A stretch of 64,000 nucleotides of DNA from Commensalibacter nepenthis (GCF_029953305.1 NZ_JASBAN010000001.1:1201501-1265500); one strand, 5' to 3'. Positions 33,959 to 45,688 are shown, counted from the first letter of the stretch. Program-made: numbers and translations. Notes: a model not told the origin generated them from the sequence alone.

Positions 33959-35464
33959 CTAAAAATCATGCACATCATCAAGGTCGCTAAAGCGAGTAAA
34001 TTCACCTTCGAAGAAGAGGTCAACTTTCCCCGTGGGACCATGACGTTGCTTTTCTAAGATTAACTCGGCTTTATTATGAACTTTATTCATATCAGCTTGC
34101 CATTTTTCCAAAGCAATTTGGTATTTATCTTCGCTTTCAAAAGCAATGGGTTTCGGCATACGTTGTTGTAGGTAGTATTCATCACGATAAACGAACATCA
34201 CAGCATCTGCATCTTGTTCAATAGAGCCGGATTCACGAAGATCAGATAGCTGAGGACGTTTATCTTCTCTATTTTCAACTTGTCGAGAAAGCTGGGATAA
34301 AGCAATGACAGGAATTTCAAATTCTTTGGCTAGGGCTTTTAATCCTTGGGTAATTTGAGAAATTTCTAATACGCGGCTTTCTAGGCGATTGCCAACCGAT
34401 GGGCGCATGAGTTGAAGATAATCTACAACAATTAAATTTAATCCTCTGGTTCTGGCTAGTCTACGGCAACGTGTTCGCATGACAGATAGGCTGATTGCTG
34501 GGGTGTCATCAATATATAAAGGCAGTTGTGAAAGCTCTCGGCTTACTTGAACGAATTTATCGAATTCTTTTTGTCCAATTTCACCACGGCGAATCCGTTC
34601 GCTCGATACTCTGGATTCTTCGGATAAAAGACGGGTGGCTAATTGTTCAGAGGACATTTCCAAAGAGAAAATCGCTACTGTGCCAATGGGTTTATTAGAG
34701 TTAATTTGTGTTTCAGCATTGCGTAACAGACTTTTTGCAGCATTAAAGGCAATTTTAGTGGCTAATGCTGTTTTTCCCATAGCAGGGCGACCCGCAAGAA
34801 TAATGAGGTCGGCGGGATGTAATCCACCTGTTCTTTTATCTAGATCCTTTAGACCTGTTGATAAACCAGCAACGCCACTGGAATTTGAAAAAGCATGATT
34901 GGCAATATTGATCGCTTCAGTCAAAGCGTTTTCAAAGGAAACAAAACCGCTTTCTTGCCCTTTGTGGGTGGCAAGTTTAAAGAGTTTTTCTTCTCCCAAA
35001 GAAATTTGATCTGATCCTGTGATCTCCATATTAGACTCAAAAGCATCATTGACGATATCTTCGCCAATATCAATAAGTTGTCTTCTGATCCAAGCATCAT
35101 GAATGGTTTTGCCATAGTCTTTGGCATTAATAATACCCACCATCGATTTTAAGAGTTGTCCAAGATACGCAATCCCACCGACCTCATCGAGAATGCCAGC
35201 ATGTTCAAATTCAGCTTTGAGCGTAACGGCATCGGCAACTTGACCTGCTTCGATACGACGAACAATAGCATCATAGATCTTACCGTTGATAGGATCGGCA
35301 AAATGTTCGCTGATTAAAAACTCAGCAACTTTTTCATAGGCTTTATTATTGGTTAATAATGCACCTAGCAAAGATTGCTCGGCTTGAATATTCGCAGGAG
35401 GAAGGCGTTGAGAGATACCTAATAATGGAGAAGATGGCTCTGTTTTCGATTCTAAACTAGTCAC
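33959..35464 (-). CDS. dnaB: Replicative DNA helicase DnaB
   Basis: Hexameric helicase of the replication fork. The N-terminal domain (PPANIQAEQSLLGALL at about 21-36) and the RecA-like motor with Walker A LAGRPAMGKTALA and Walker B LIVVDYLQLM are intact, followed by SRQVENREDKRPQLSDLRESG. Length of 501 residues is normal and no intein is present. The preceding spacer toward crcB is filled by IS debris. Confidence 0.96.
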   Translation of the reverse strand: MTSLESKTEPSSPLLGISQRLPPANIQAEQSLLGALLTNNKAYEKVAEFLISEHFADPINGKIYDAIVRRIEAGQVADAVTLKAEFEHAGILDEVGGIAYLGQLLKSMVGIINAKDYGKTIHDAWIRRQLIDIGEDIVNDAFESNMEITGSDQISLGEEKLFKLATHKGQESGFVSFENALTEAINIANHAFSNSSGVAGLSTGLKDLDKRTGGLHPADLIILAGRPAMGKTALATKIAFNAAKSLLRNAETQINSNKPIGTVAIFSLEMSSEQLATRLLSEESRVSSERIRRGEIGQKEFDKFVQVSRELSQLPLYIDDTPAISLSVMRTRCRRLARTRGLNLIVVDYLQLMRPSVGNRLESRVLEISQITQGLKALAKEFEIPVIALSQLSRQVENREDKRPQLSDLRESGSIEQDADAVMFVYRDEYYLQQRMPKPIAFESEDKYQIALEKWQADMNKVHNKAELILEKQRHGPTGKVDLFFEGEFTRFSDLDDVHDF

Positions 35465-35533
35465 GTTTTATAATATCACTTTTTAAAATTATTGTCTGTT
35501 GTGAATTGTGGGGAAATCTGTGGATAATGTGGA

Positions 35534-36679
35534 TTATTTTAAAGTGTGATGCAGTTGCATATACCCGCTGATGATATGGTAAAAAGAACTGGTTGGAATT
35601 TTGCTATTATTATAAGTATAACAATGGGTTAACTGGTCTTGCCACGTGCCAGTCGGACAATTGTTAAAATAGCGTCGTAATAAATTATCAATGATTTTTC
35701 CAAGATGTTGATAACTTTTTTCATCATGCATCAAGCTGGTTGCACGAATTGCCTCTGTCTGCACCCATAATCGAGCAGATTTATTGACCATGGTTCCATC
35801 TTTTTGCACTTTATCAGCAACCAAGCCTGTGACTTGATCGACAGCATAATTTTCATTAAATTCATACATGCGTTTTATTTCAGTTCGATGGCTTATCCCT
35901 GTTAATCGTTCATATTCAGATAAAAGCCAAACCCATTCATATTGATGCCCCGGTTCGACTTCTGTTTTAGAAGGGTAAGGTGCAGAGATCCAATTTTCAA
36001 CAAAATATTCCTCTAAAACGCCAGCATTGTGATTGAATAATTTGGTTTTAAAGAGATGAATCAGTTTATGCGCCATTCCAAGGTCTTGTTCTGCACCTGT
36101 TACTTCATATAAAGCTAAGACTGCTTCTAATAGATGCATATGTGGATTTTGTTGTCGATAATCGGGGATTAAAGGAACAATATTTTTATATCCCCCCTGA
36201 GGATACGCCATAAAGCGTTCAATCCATTGGATGGTTTGTCGAGCTTGTTGGATTGGTTTGCGATTATTGCTGAGGCGAGCATACCATGCCAAAGAAAAGA
36301 TTATAAAAGCAAGATCATATAAATCTGAGGACGCATTTAATATCTGTCCTTCACGTGTCAGGCTCTTTGCCCATTGTCCTTCACCCAATTGAGCATTTTG
36401 CATAAAATGATAAATTTGCTCGGTAATTAAATTGGCTTGTGTCCACCCTAGTAAAGCACCTTGGGTAAAGCTGTATAATTGACGCGCTTGAACGCGGAGG
36501 CGTTTATATCCTGGTAGATCAGGAGAGCCATCCATTTTTAGTTGTTCATGTGCACCCCACTGAAATGGTTTTTGTTCAGAACCATCCCCACCGATTGTTC
36601 CCCAATAGGGAAGTGCAGAATCAAATAACCAACGGGTAAATAGGTCATATTGACTGTGGATATGATGGGGAATGCTCAT
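35534..36679 (-). CDS. AGE-family sugar epimerase/isomerase
   Basis: An (alpha/alpha)6-barrel protein of the N-acylglucosamine 2-epimerase family, showing the conserved segments GLLGWTQ-like TQGALLGWTQANL, RQNPHMHLLEA and PGHQYEWVWLL. Members isomerise mannose, cellobiose, GlcNAc or mannose 6-phosphate; the substrate cannot be chosen here. The ATG at 36679 with GGA eight bases before it is preferred to 36700. It lies directly downstream of hldE, so a role in sugar-nucleotide supply is possible. Confidence 0.85.
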   Translation of the reverse strand: MSIPHHIHSQYDLFTRWLFDSALPYWGTIGGDGSEQKPFQWGAHEQLKMDGSPDLPGYKRLRVQARQLYSFTQGALLGWTQANLITEQIYHFMQNAQLGEGQWAKSLTREGQILNASSDLYDLAFIIFSLAWYARLSNNRKPIQQARQTIQWIERFMAYPQGGYKNIVPLIPDYRQQNPHMHLLEAVLALYEVTGAEQDLGMAHKLIHLFKTKLFNHNAGVLEEYFVENWISAPYPSKTEVEPGHQYEWVWLLSEYERLTGISHRTEIKRMYEFNENYAVDQVTGLVADKVQKDGTMVNKSARLWVQTEAIRATSLMHDEKSYQHLGKIIDNLLRRYFNNCPTGTWQDQLTHCYTYNNSKIPTSSFYHIISGYMQLHHTLK

Positions 36680-36712
36680 TTTATTTCCATTAATGTACAA
36701 ACGTCAAAAACC

Positions 36713-38158
36713 TTAAGAATTAGCAATCTTATCAATAATATTAGTTGTCGAAAAGCCTTCTTGTAACTCTGCCAAAATGACTTTTCCACCATTTTGTTCA
36801 ACAATATCCCGACCAACCACTTCTTTATTGTGATAGTCTGCTCCCTTGACTAAAATATCAGGCTTAAAAAGATGTATCAGATTAAAAGGTGTATCTTCGT
36901 CAAAAGCAACCACGGCATCAACATATCGTATTGCGGCCATAACTTGGGATCTGCTGATCAGATTATTAATGGGTCTTTGATCGCCTTTCAGGGCTTTGAT
37001 ACTGCGGTCAGTATTCAGGGCAACAATCAAACGATCACATTGTGCTCGTGCTTTTTTAAGTAATGCAATGTGACCTGGATGAATAATATCGAAACAACCA
37101 TTAGTGAAACCAACAACAAGATTTTGTTTTTTCCACGATTTGACTTGTTCTAATAATTGATCTGGATGTAACAAAGACGGTGAAATCGTTTCAGAAAAAC
37201 TGCGTGGGTCTTGTGCCTTCAGCTCATTTATTACTTCGGCAATGGTTGTGGTAGAGGTTCCTGCTTTGGCAACAACAACACCCGCAGCAGCATTGGCAAT
37301 ATGCATGGCTTCGGTTAAATCATATCCAGCAGCATAGGCGAGGGTTAAGGTGGCAATTACCGTATCCCCAGCACCAGAAACATCGAACACTTCTCTGGCA
37401 CGAGAAGGAATGGTTGCTGCAGGCTTTCCACGTTCAATTAAGGTCATGCCTTTTTCTGATCGTGTAATTAAAACAGCTTGCCCTTGAGTGGCTTGTAACA
37501 ATGTTTTACCAGCTTGTTCAAAATCTTGGTCATTATTTAAAGGATATTGAACGGCTGTGCTTGCTTCTTTAATATTGGGCGTTACACAGGTTGCATATTG
37601 ATATAATGAAAAATCAGATGATTTAGGGTCAACAAAAACAGGAAGGTTATGCTGTTTTGCTTGTTGCATCGTATGTTTCATAACAATGGGATGACATACA
37701 CCTTTGCCATAATCAGAAATAATAATGGCATCGACTTTGGAGACTGCTTGGTCAATTGATTGTAATAATTGGGAGACTTCATCGTGATGCAGTGGGATCA
37801 AACTTTCTTCGTCAGCACGAATGACTTGTTGATTTGCAGCAATAAAACGAGATTTGCAAATAGTCGGACGATATTGAGATTTGACGAGGTAATGATCTGT
37901 AATATTTTGGGTTTGGGTAAGATTTTTAATATTTTCAGCATATTCATCTTGTCCAATAAGCCCAATTAAAATGGCTTTACCCCCTAACGATAAAATATTA
38001 TTGGTAACGTTTCCTGCCCCGCCTAACATTTCTTTCTTATCGTTTAATTGTAGAACTGGCACAGGCGCTTCAGGAGAGATACGTTGCACGTTTCCATAAA
38101 TGAAGCGATCTAGCATGACATCACCAATACATAAAATCGTAACTTTGGAAAAATCCAT
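36713..38158 (-). CDS. hldE: Bifunctional D-glycero-beta-D-manno-heptose kinase/adenylyltransferase
   Basis: Makes ADP-heptose for the LPS inner core. Residues 1 to about 310 are a PfkB-type kinase (MLGGAGNVTNNI, DVSGAGDTVIATL) and about 340-481 a nucleotidyltransferase (GFTNGCFDIIHPGHIALLKK). The fused form of 481 residues is the usual proteobacterial arrangement. It agrees with the lipid A/Kdo genes elsewhere in the window. It is flanked by gmk upstream and the AGE-family gene downstream on the same strand. Confidence 0.95.
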   Translation of the reverse strand: MDFSKVTILCIGDVMLDRFIYGNVQRISPEAPVPVLQLNDKKEMLGGAGNVTNNILSLGGKAILIGLIGQDEYAENIKNLTQTQNITDHYLVKSQYRPTICKSRFIAANQQVIRADEESLIPLHHDEVSQLLQSIDQAVSKVDAIIISDYGKGVCHPIVMKHTMQQAKQHNLPVFVDPKSSDFSLYQYATCVTPNIKEASTAVQYPLNNDQDFEQAGKTLLQATQGQAVLITRSEKGMTLIERGKPAATIPSRAREVFDVSGAGDTVIATLTLAYAAGYDLTEAMHIANAAAGVVVAKAGTSTTTIAEVINELKAQDPRSFSETISPSLLHPDQLLEQVKSWKKQNLVVGFTNGCFDIIHPGHIALLKKARAQCDRLIVALNTDRSIKALKGDQRPINNLISRSQVMAAIRYVDAVVAFDEDTPFNLIHLFKPDILVKGADYHNKEVVGRDIVEQNGGKVILAELQEGFSTTNIIDKIANS

Positions 38159-38176
38159 GAGGATTACTTTCGAACG

Positions 38177-38827
38177 TTAAAGAGTGAAAGAATGCGTAAA
38201 GGCATGTAAAAAATTTTGACGCTCAGTCTTTAAGCGTTCGGCTGTGAGGATTGCTTCTATTTGAGCAATAGCATCGTCAAGTTTATTGTTAATGACAACA
38301 TAATCAAATTCTTCCCAGTGCTCTATTTCGCTCAAAGCAGCATGCATTCGTTTTTGAATTTCATCTGCATGATCCGATGCTCTGTTGGTTAGGCGTTTTT
38401 CCAGTTCTTCTAATGAAGGGGGAAGAATAAAGATGCTGACGACATCATCGGGCAATGCTGCTTTGATTTGACGTTGACCTTGCCAATCAATATCAAAAAT
38501 AATATCTTTCCCTTCGCTTAGATGTTGTTCAACAGGGGCTTTGGGTGTGCCATAGCCTTTGTCAAAAACAATTGCCCATTCTAAAAGCTCACCATTGTCA
38601 GCTTGAGTATTAAATTGTTCTTTGGTGATGAAATGATAGTGAATGCCGTCTATTTCGCCTGGACGAGGCAAGCGCGTTGTTACTGAAATCGATGGAAATA
38701 AATTTTTCTGGGAGGCTCTAAGCGCATTGGCAATTGTTGATTTTCCAGCACCTGAAGGGGCAGAAAGCACAAAACAAATCCCTCTTCTTTGGGCAGGCTC
38801 AACGGGGTTAGAAGATAGCTTAGACAT
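38177..38827 (-). CDS. gmk: Guanylate kinase
   Basis: Phosphorylates GMP to GDP. P-loop SAPSGAGKSTIANAL, the GMP-binding TRLPRPGEIDGIHYHF and DIDWQGQRQIK are present. The ATG at 38827 (MSKLSSNPVEP) is chosen because GGAGGAAT lies seven bases upstream; the frame is open to 38893 but that extension is not family-like. Length from this start is 216 residues, as usual. hldE starts 18 bases downstream. Confidence 0.95.
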   Translation of the reverse strand: MSKLSSNPVEPAQRRGICFVLSAPSGAGKSTIANALRASQKNLFPSISVTTRLPRPGEIDGIHYHFITKEQFNTQADNGELLEWAIVFDKGYGTPKAPVEQHLSEGKDIIFDIDWQGQRQIKAALPDDVVSIFILPPSLEELEKRLTNRASDHADEIQKRMHAALSEIEHWEEFDYVVINNKLDDAIAQIEAILTAERLKTERQNFLHAFTHSFTL

Positions 38828-38952
38828 AAAATTCCTCCACGACGTATCTGTTTGATGATTATCTATACCAGAAATTATGTCTTTCATAAACAAGCAAGGT
38901 GACGATAAATAGAGATAATCAACATAAGATGTGAGAGAATGAATTTTAGTTA

Positions 38953-38978
38953 ATCCCTTGGGTAGTTGACCAAGGGAT
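38953..38978 (-). terminator. Hairpin after the adhC-type gene
   Basis: ATCCCTTGG and CCAAGGGAT form a nine-base stem with an eight-base loop just past the dehydrogenase stop. The downstream T run is weak, so termination is likely but not certain. Confidence 0.5.
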
Positions 38979-38993
38979 ATAAGGGAGTATCAA

Positions 38994-40136
<1,143 letters not shown>

Positions 40137-41342
40137 TTAATCGTGAGGCACCAATTGAGGATGAGTCATTCGGTATCTCATTAAGATCATAATACAAATT
40201 GCAGCCAAACCTGCAACTATGGCAAGAGAAAGACCGTAATTATTATTAAAATATTCGGCAATATAAATTTGTATAATTAAATTGGCTGAAGCAAACAAAT
40301 TGCCCATTTGATAAAAGAATCCAGGCAGAACCGTGCGTGTGCTGGCAGGTAATAATTCGTTTAGATAAACAGGAATAACGCCCCAAGCCCCTTGTACCAT
40401 AAATTGCATAATAAAGGCACCAACGCCAAGTAAAATCATATCATTTGAAAACGCCCACAAAGGAATGGCAAACAAAGATAAACCAGCAGCCAATGCGATT
40501 GCTTTAGAACGCCCAATTTTCTGAGATAGACTGCCAAAAAAGATTCCCCCCATAATAGAGGCGATATTGTAGGCAATCGCAATTCCTCCAACAATATGAG
40601 ACGTGAAATGATGTTGCTCTTTTAGGAATAAAGGATAAGAATCTTGAGTACCGTGGCTGAACAGATTAAAACAGGTCATTAATATGATGGCAAATAAACA
40701 TACCTGCCAATTGTTCATAGCAATGGGTAAAATACGGGTTCGTTTTGCTTTTTCTTGGTTTTTTGCAGCCAACCATACAGCAGATTCTTGAACGAAAAAA
40801 TGGATAAAAATAACAAGTAAGATTGGAAAAGCACCAATAATAAATAGATATCTCCAACCCAGAGAATCAAAGAATAAAGCATAAACAACCGATGCGGTTA
40901 AATATCCCAAAGGATATCCTGCTTGAAATAGCCCTGAAATAAACCCTTTTGATTCCTTAGGGATTGTTTCAAATGCTAAGGAAGAGGCTACTCCCCAAAC
41001 GCCACCCATTGCAACGCCATAAACACATCTGATTAAAAGAAAGATGATTAAATTAGGTGCAAAGGCAGATAAAGCACTTAATATTGAAAATAAAGCAACA
41101 TTTCCCATTAAAACAGGTTTTCGCCCATATTGCTCGGCCAATCTTCCGATAAAAAAGGCACCGACTGGGCGAAGGGCTAATGTTAAAAATATAGCAATGG
41201 ATACCGATTTTTTGGTAACAGAAAAGCTGGTCGCAATATCGTCAATAACAAAAACAAGTAAAAAGAAATCGAAAGCATCTAGTCCCCAACTGCTGAGGGC
41301 AGCAAAAACAGTGTTTATTTGATTTGCAGACCATTTTTTCAT
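40137..41342 (-). CDS. MFS transporter, metabolite:H+ symporter type
   Basis: A 401-residue major facilitator with 12 hydrophobic segments. SWGLDAFDFFLLVFVIDDI at the N-terminus and the loop motif GRLAEQYGRKPVL fit the sialate/lactate (SHS) branch of sugar-porter-like symporters. Substrate is likely a carboxylate but is not proven. It is 24 bases upstream of the frmA gene on the same strand and may be cotranscribed. Confidence 0.82.
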   Translation of the reverse strand: MKKWSANQINTVFAALSSWGLDAFDFFLLVFVIDDIATSFSVTKKSVSIAIFLTLALRPVGAFFIGRLAEQYGRKPVLMGNVALFSILSALSAFAPNLIIFLLIRCVYGVAMGGVWGVASSLAFETIPKESKGFISGLFQAGYPLGYLTASVVYALFFDSLGWRYLFIIGAFPILLVIFIHFFVQESAVWLAAKNQEKAKRTRILPIAMNNWQVCLFAIILMTCFNLFSHGTQDSYPLFLKEQHHFTSHIVGGIAIAYNIASIMGGIFFGSLSQKIGRSKAIALAAGLSLFAIPLWAFSNDMILLGVGAFIMQFMVQGAWGVIPVYLNELLPASTRTVLPGFFYQMGNLFASANLIIQIYIAEYFNNNYGLSLAIVAGLAAICIMILMRYRMTHPQLVPHD

Positions 41343-41662
41343 AGATTTATCCTTTGGTTTGGTAGGAGTAATTTGAAATAAGGTTTTACGTTAAAGAGTT
41401 TTCAATTCTCCAGCAAATCACAACTATGCTATTTCGTTATTGAGGGATTATAATGGGTTTTTGTAATTATTTTCAAAGTGAGTGAGGTACATAGAATATA
41501 TTATTTTGTTTGTCAGTTGTTGATTTTAACATATTGAAAAATAGGTTAATTATGGCGTAATTGCTTTATACGAGTTATTTATAAAGCATAATCTGACATC
41601 CTGAATTTCAGAGAGTATATTGTATATTAGTTACTCATTTAAAGTATTTTATAAAGATAATT
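41343..41662. other. Intergenic region between divergent MFS and SDR genes
   Basis: About 320 AT-rich bases with no plausible gene. One stem (GCTTTATA at 41563-41570 with TATAAAGC at 41580-41587, nine-base loop) lies upstream of the SDR gene; it lacks a T run and could be an operator or a chance structure. Confidence 0.4.
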
Positions 41663-42469
41663 ATGATGCGGAATAAAACATTTCATTCAATATTAATTAC
41701 AGGTGCTTCTTCTGGAGTAGGGCGTGTGGTGGCATTATATCTTGCTGCTCCTGATGTACGTTTATTTTTAGGAGGGCGAAACCAAACAAATTTAGAAAAA
41801 GTTGCTGATGAATGTAAATCTTTGGGTGCTGTTGTAGAGATGAAAAGTTTAGATGTCTGCGATCGGCAAGGCATGGAGGAGTGGATTTACTCTGTAGGTC
41901 ATTTGGATTTTGTTTTGGCTTGTGCAGGGGTTTCGATAGGTACTGTGGATGCAACCTCTCAACATACTCTTCCTGAAAGTTCAGATAAAATTCGTCAAAT
42001 TATGCGAACGAATATTGATGGTGTTTTAAATACAGTCTTGCCAGCCATTGAAGTGATGCGTCAACAAAACCTTAATTCGGACGATATTCGTGGTAGGATT
42101 GCTGCGGTTGCATCTGTGGCAGGGTTTGTGAATTCAGCTTGGGCACCTTCGTATTGTGCATCGAAATCAGCGGTTGATCGGTTTATGGTTTCAAGCGGTG
42201 GGTCTTTAGAAAAGTTAGATATTTATTTATCGAGTATTTGTTGTGGGTTTATTCGCACGCCTATGACAGCCAATCACAAATTTAAAATGCCAGGATTAAT
42301 GGATGCAGATACTGCGGCAAAATTAATTGTGCAAGGCGTATTGAGTAAAAAGAGGCGTATTATATTTCCTGTGTGGATGGTGGTATTGGCTAGAATGATT
42401 GATTTATTACCAGTAACTTTGTTGGAAAAATTGTATTTACCCTATTTAGAAAAAAATCATAAAAATTGA
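41663..42469 (+). CDS. Short-chain dehydrogenase/reductase
   Basis: A 268-residue Rossmann-fold oxidoreductase with the NAD(P) motif TGASSGVGR at about 14-22, LACAGVS near 91-97 and the catalytic YCASKSA (YxxxK) near 156-162. The C-terminal part (KKRRIIFPVWMVVLARMIDLLP) is hydrophobic and may associate with the membrane. Substrate is unknown. Confidence 0.86.
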   Translation: MMRNKTFHSILITGASSGVGRVVALYLAAPDVRLFLGGRNQTNLEKVADECKSLGAVVEMKSLDVCDRQGMEEWIYSVGHLDFVLACAGVSIGTVDATSQHTLPESSDKIRQIMRTNIDGVLNTVLPAIEVMRQQNLNSDDIRGRIAAVASVAGFVNSAWAPSYCASKSAVDRFMVSSGGSLEKLDIYLSSICCGFIRTPMTANHKFKMPGLMDADTAAKLIVQGVLSKKRRIIFPVWMVVLARMIDLLPVTLLEKLYLPYLEKNHKN

Positions 42470-42611
42470 TATGGTGAAAGATAGAAAGAAGATTGATCTG
42501 CTGGTTATTATTAAAGTATTTTCTTGAAAAAAAGATCATCATTATTCTTAAAAGCTGATACAGTCGGGGCGATTGATTATATATTGTCTTGAATAAGGTT
42601 GTTTGATAGTG

Positions 42612-43967
42612 ATGAAGACGTCTGCTGATACAAAAGCGTTTCATAAACCGCGTTTTTGTGAAGGCTCAATCATGCGGCATGTGGTTGTCATGGCTGGTAC
42701 AGGTACAGTTGGATTAATGGCTGTATTTCTTGTTGATTTTTTAAATCTTTTTTATATTTCCAGACTGGGGAATTCTAATTTTACAGCAGCGATAGGCTTT
42801 GCAAATGCGATTGGTTTTTTACAGATGGGCGTTTGTATTGGTATGTCTATTGGCGCAGTTGTGATTACCGCACGATTAATTGGAGCGGGTCAACCAGAAT
42901 GTGCCAAGAAAATGGTGACATCATTTATCATATTTACAATTTTTCTAATGATTATTATTGGTTTGTTGGTTGCAATTTTTAATCGTGAGATTTTATATCT
43001 TCTGGGTGCCAGAGATGTTGTTTTAATCCAAGCCAGCCATTTTGTAATGATTGTGTCTCCTTTTTTATTTTTGATTGCTTTGGGGATGGTATTGTCGGGT
43101 TTGCTTAGGGCAATGGGGGATGCCAGGCGTTCGATGAATGTCACAATCATTGGTGCTTTGGTCGCAGGGATTATGGATCCTATTATGATCCTTGTTTTGA
43201 ATTTAGGATTAGAAGGCGCTGCGATTAGTACTATTTGTTCTCGATTGGGTGTGGCTGTGTTGGGATTCTATAGTTTAAAGCGCTATCAACTCATAGAGAA
43301 ACCGCATTGGAATGATATTTTTTCTGATTCATTAAAAATATTAAAAATCTCGTTTCCAGCAATTCTGACGAATTTGGCAACGCCTGTGGGTGGGTTATTT
43401 GTGATTCATACGATGTCAAATTTTAACAGTGATGCGATTTCAGGTCAAACGGCTATTGATCGTATGATCCCAGTCGCATTTGCTTTTGTCTTTGCATTAA
43501 CAGGATCTGTTGGACCTATTATTTCACAGAATTTTGGTGCAGGGCTCAGAGAACGTATGCAGGAAACTTTAGTTGTTTCTTTAAAACTCGTTTGTTTATG
43601 TGTTTTTTGCGCATGGGGGATTTTTTATATTGGTCAAGATATCTTTGTTAAAATGTTTGCTTTAAAAGCAGAGGGGGAGGCATTGATGCGATTATTTTGT
43701 AATTGGGTCATTATTAATAATTTGTTTCTAGGAATGTTGTTTGTTTCTAATACAGCGTTTAATAATCTGGGATATCCTTTATTTGCTACGTTCTTTAACT
43801 GGGGGCGTGCGACTTTGGGAACGATTCCTTTTGTGACAATTGGTGCTTCTTATGGTCCTCAAGGGGTGTTGATCGGGCAATCTTTGGGTGTTATTCCTTT
43901 TGGAATTATGGCGGTTTGTTGTGCATTTTTTCTTATAAAAACAATTCAAATGAACAAACCAATATAA
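42612..43967 (+). CDS. MATE-family multidrug efflux transporter
   Basis: About 12 hydrophobic segments in 451 residues with the MATE-typical duplicated architecture (first half to about 225). Segments such as GLLRAMGDARRSMNVT and GPIISQNFGAGLRERM are family signatures. It would export cationic compounds using a Na+ or H+ gradient. The ATG at 42612 is chosen; an upstream TTG at 42603 is also in frame. It ends 16 bases before the convergent POT gene. Confidence 0.87.
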   Translation: MKTSADTKAFHKPRFCEGSIMRHVVVMAGTGTVGLMAVFLVDFLNLFYISRLGNSNFTAAIGFANAIGFLQMGVCIGMSIGAVVITARLIGAGQPECAKKMVTSFIIFTIFLMIIIGLLVAIFNREILYLLGARDVVLIQASHFVMIVSPFLFLIALGMVLSGLLRAMGDARRSMNVTIIGALVAGIMDPIMILVLNLGLEGAAISTICSRLGVAVLGFYSLKRYQLIEKPHWNDIFSDSLKILKISFPAILTNLATPVGGLFVIHTMSNFNSDAISGQTAIDRMIPVAFAFVFALTGSVGPIISQNFGAGLRERMQETLVVSLKLVCLCVFCAWGIFYIGQDIFVKMFALKAEGEALMRLFCNWVIINNLFLGMLFVSNTAFNNLGYPLFATFFNWGRATLGTIPFVTIGASYGPQGVLIGQSLGVIPFGIMAVCCAFFLIKTIQMNKPI

Positions 43968-43983
43968 CGAGGATATATTTGAT

Positions 43984-45474
43984 TTAGTGATTTAACATAT
44001 CCTGTTTATATTGTTTGTTCCATTTATATAATATCGGTAAGAATAATAGTAAAATAACCAAAGCAATTCCTGCTAGACATAGCAGGTTCCAAAATAGCCC
44101 TTGATAAATAATTAACGTTTTTTCAGGGGAAAGGTTATTCATATCAGGTGGTGCTGCAATATTAGCAATAATCCCACCAATATACATTGCAATCCCTGAT
44201 GCCATCAGATAAGACCCCGTCATAAATCCATTGATAGAGGCAGGGACATAACGTGCGACGACAGCTAAACCTAGACCGCTGGTTAATAATTCCCCTAAAG
44301 ATAAAAAGAAATAACCACTCACCATGATCCAAGAAGATACATGAGGGGTTGTGTTATAAAGACATGCAAGCCACCAAATGAAGAACCCTATGGCGACAAA
44401 GAAAAATCCCGCGATAAACTTTGTTGCAATAGAAAAATCTTTTTGTTTGCGACCAAGAGTTGCATATAGTTTGGCTAAGAGTGGGCTGAGTATCATAATC
44501 CAAATAGGGTTTAATGCCTGAAACTGTCCTGGTGACCAGTTGAATAAGTGATAGGAACCAATTGCAAAGGACAAATCAACATTACGCAGGGCAAAAAAAG
44601 TCAAAGACGTTGACATTTGTTGATAAAATACATAATAGAGCATGCCTTCAAAAGTCAGTAAGTAAACAATCCTGAGACCTGAACGATAGGTTGAATCCAT
44701 TTTAAAATATAGCTGTACCCACAAAGCCAAGATCAAGAGTGCAGCACCAATTACACACCATTGAGCAACGGCAGGAAATGTTATAATCACAGTAATCAAA
44801 GCAACGGAAGCAATGATACCTAAAAAGATATAGATTAGGATAGAGGCAGGGATAGGTCGTTGATCTGTTGATGACACATAAGAGGCAAGTCTTTTTTGTG
44901 TAAGTGAATAATTGGTAATTCCTAATAACAACCCAATAAAACACGCGATAAAAGCGGCATCCCATCCATAATGATCTTTTAAATATGGGCATAATAACAT
45001 GGAGACCGTTGATCCGACATTAACAGCCATATAATAAAGTGTAAAAGCAACATCCAATTGACTGTCATTATCTTCATAAATACGGCGAACCAAAGTGGCT
45101 GCATTGGGTTTAAATAAACCATTTCCTGTGCTGATAATTGCCATGGTAATATAAATACCACCCGTATAATGCATGGCAGAGGCCAAAAGTAAATATCCCA
45201 AAGCAAGGATAATACTGCCATACAGCATGGCTCTTTGATTGCCTAAGATCTTATCCCCAATCCATCCCCCCAAGGCAGGGGCCGCATAAGTCATCGTGCC
45301 AAAAGCTGCGATTAATAGATTGGCATTATAATCACTAAATTTCATATATTGGCTAAGGAATAACACCAAAATGCTCTGCATACCGTAATAGCCAAAGCGT
45401 TCCCAAAGCTCAATGAATAAAACAACTGAAAAGGCATTGTTTTTTTGTTTTAATGAAGTGGATGTCATTACCAT
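43984..45474 (-). CDS. POT-family proton-coupled oligopeptide transporter
   Basis: A 496-residue inner-membrane transporter with the ELWERFGYYGMQSILVLFLS signature (ExxER) at about 18-37 and about 14 membrane segments, as in DtpA/DtpB-type di- and tripeptide importers. FNPNAATLVRRIYE-like LFKPNAATLVRRIYE is also typical. Divergent from the next exported-protein gene. Confidence 0.9.
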   Translation of the reverse strand: MVMTSTSLKQKNNAFSVVLFIELWERFGYYGMQSILVLFLSQYMKFSDYNANLLIAAFGTMTYAAPALGGWIGDKILGNQRAMLYGSIILALGYLLLASAMHYTGGIYITMAIISTGNGLFKPNAATLVRRIYEDNDSQLDVAFTLYYMAVNVGSTVSMLLCPYLKDHYGWDAAFIACFIGLLLGITNYSLTQKRLASYVSSTDQRPIPASILIYIFLGIIASVALITVIITFPAVAQWCVIGAALLILALWVQLYFKMDSTYRSGLRIVYLLTFEGMLYYVFYQQMSTSLTFFALRNVDLSFAIGSYHLFNWSPGQFQALNPIWIMILSPLLAKLYATLGRKQKDFSIATKFIAGFFFVAIGFFIWWLACLYNTTPHVSSWIMVSGYFFLSLGELLTSGLGLAVVARYVPASINGFMTGSYLMASGIAMYIGGIIANIAAPPDMNNLSPEKTLIIYQGLFWNLLCLAGIALVILLLFLPILYKWNKQYKQDMLNH

Positions 45475-45601
45475 TTATGCCTAGATGAAGTGGGTGGATC
45501 AATTAAAGTAAACTTCTGAATAGTTTGCTTATTTCAATATTTGCTGATTTTCCGGTAAAGTCTATTAATATGTATATATAATTTTATCAATGTATATATT
45601 A

Positions 45602-45638
45602 TATAAACAAATTGCGAATATATTGTATAAACAGATTG
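45602..45638 (+). promoter_or_regulatory. Pair of near-identical 13-bp direct repeats before the exported-protein gene
   Basis: TATAAACAAATTG (45602-45614) and TATAAACAGATTG (45626-45638) lie with starts 24 bases apart, about 50 bases before the gene at 45689. Spacing near two helical turns would suit a regulator site, but no regulator is known and the region is AT-rich. Confidence 0.3.
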
Positions 45639-45688
45639 AAATATGACTATTATACTCTTTTGAAGTATTTTAATTTGAGAAGATCAAG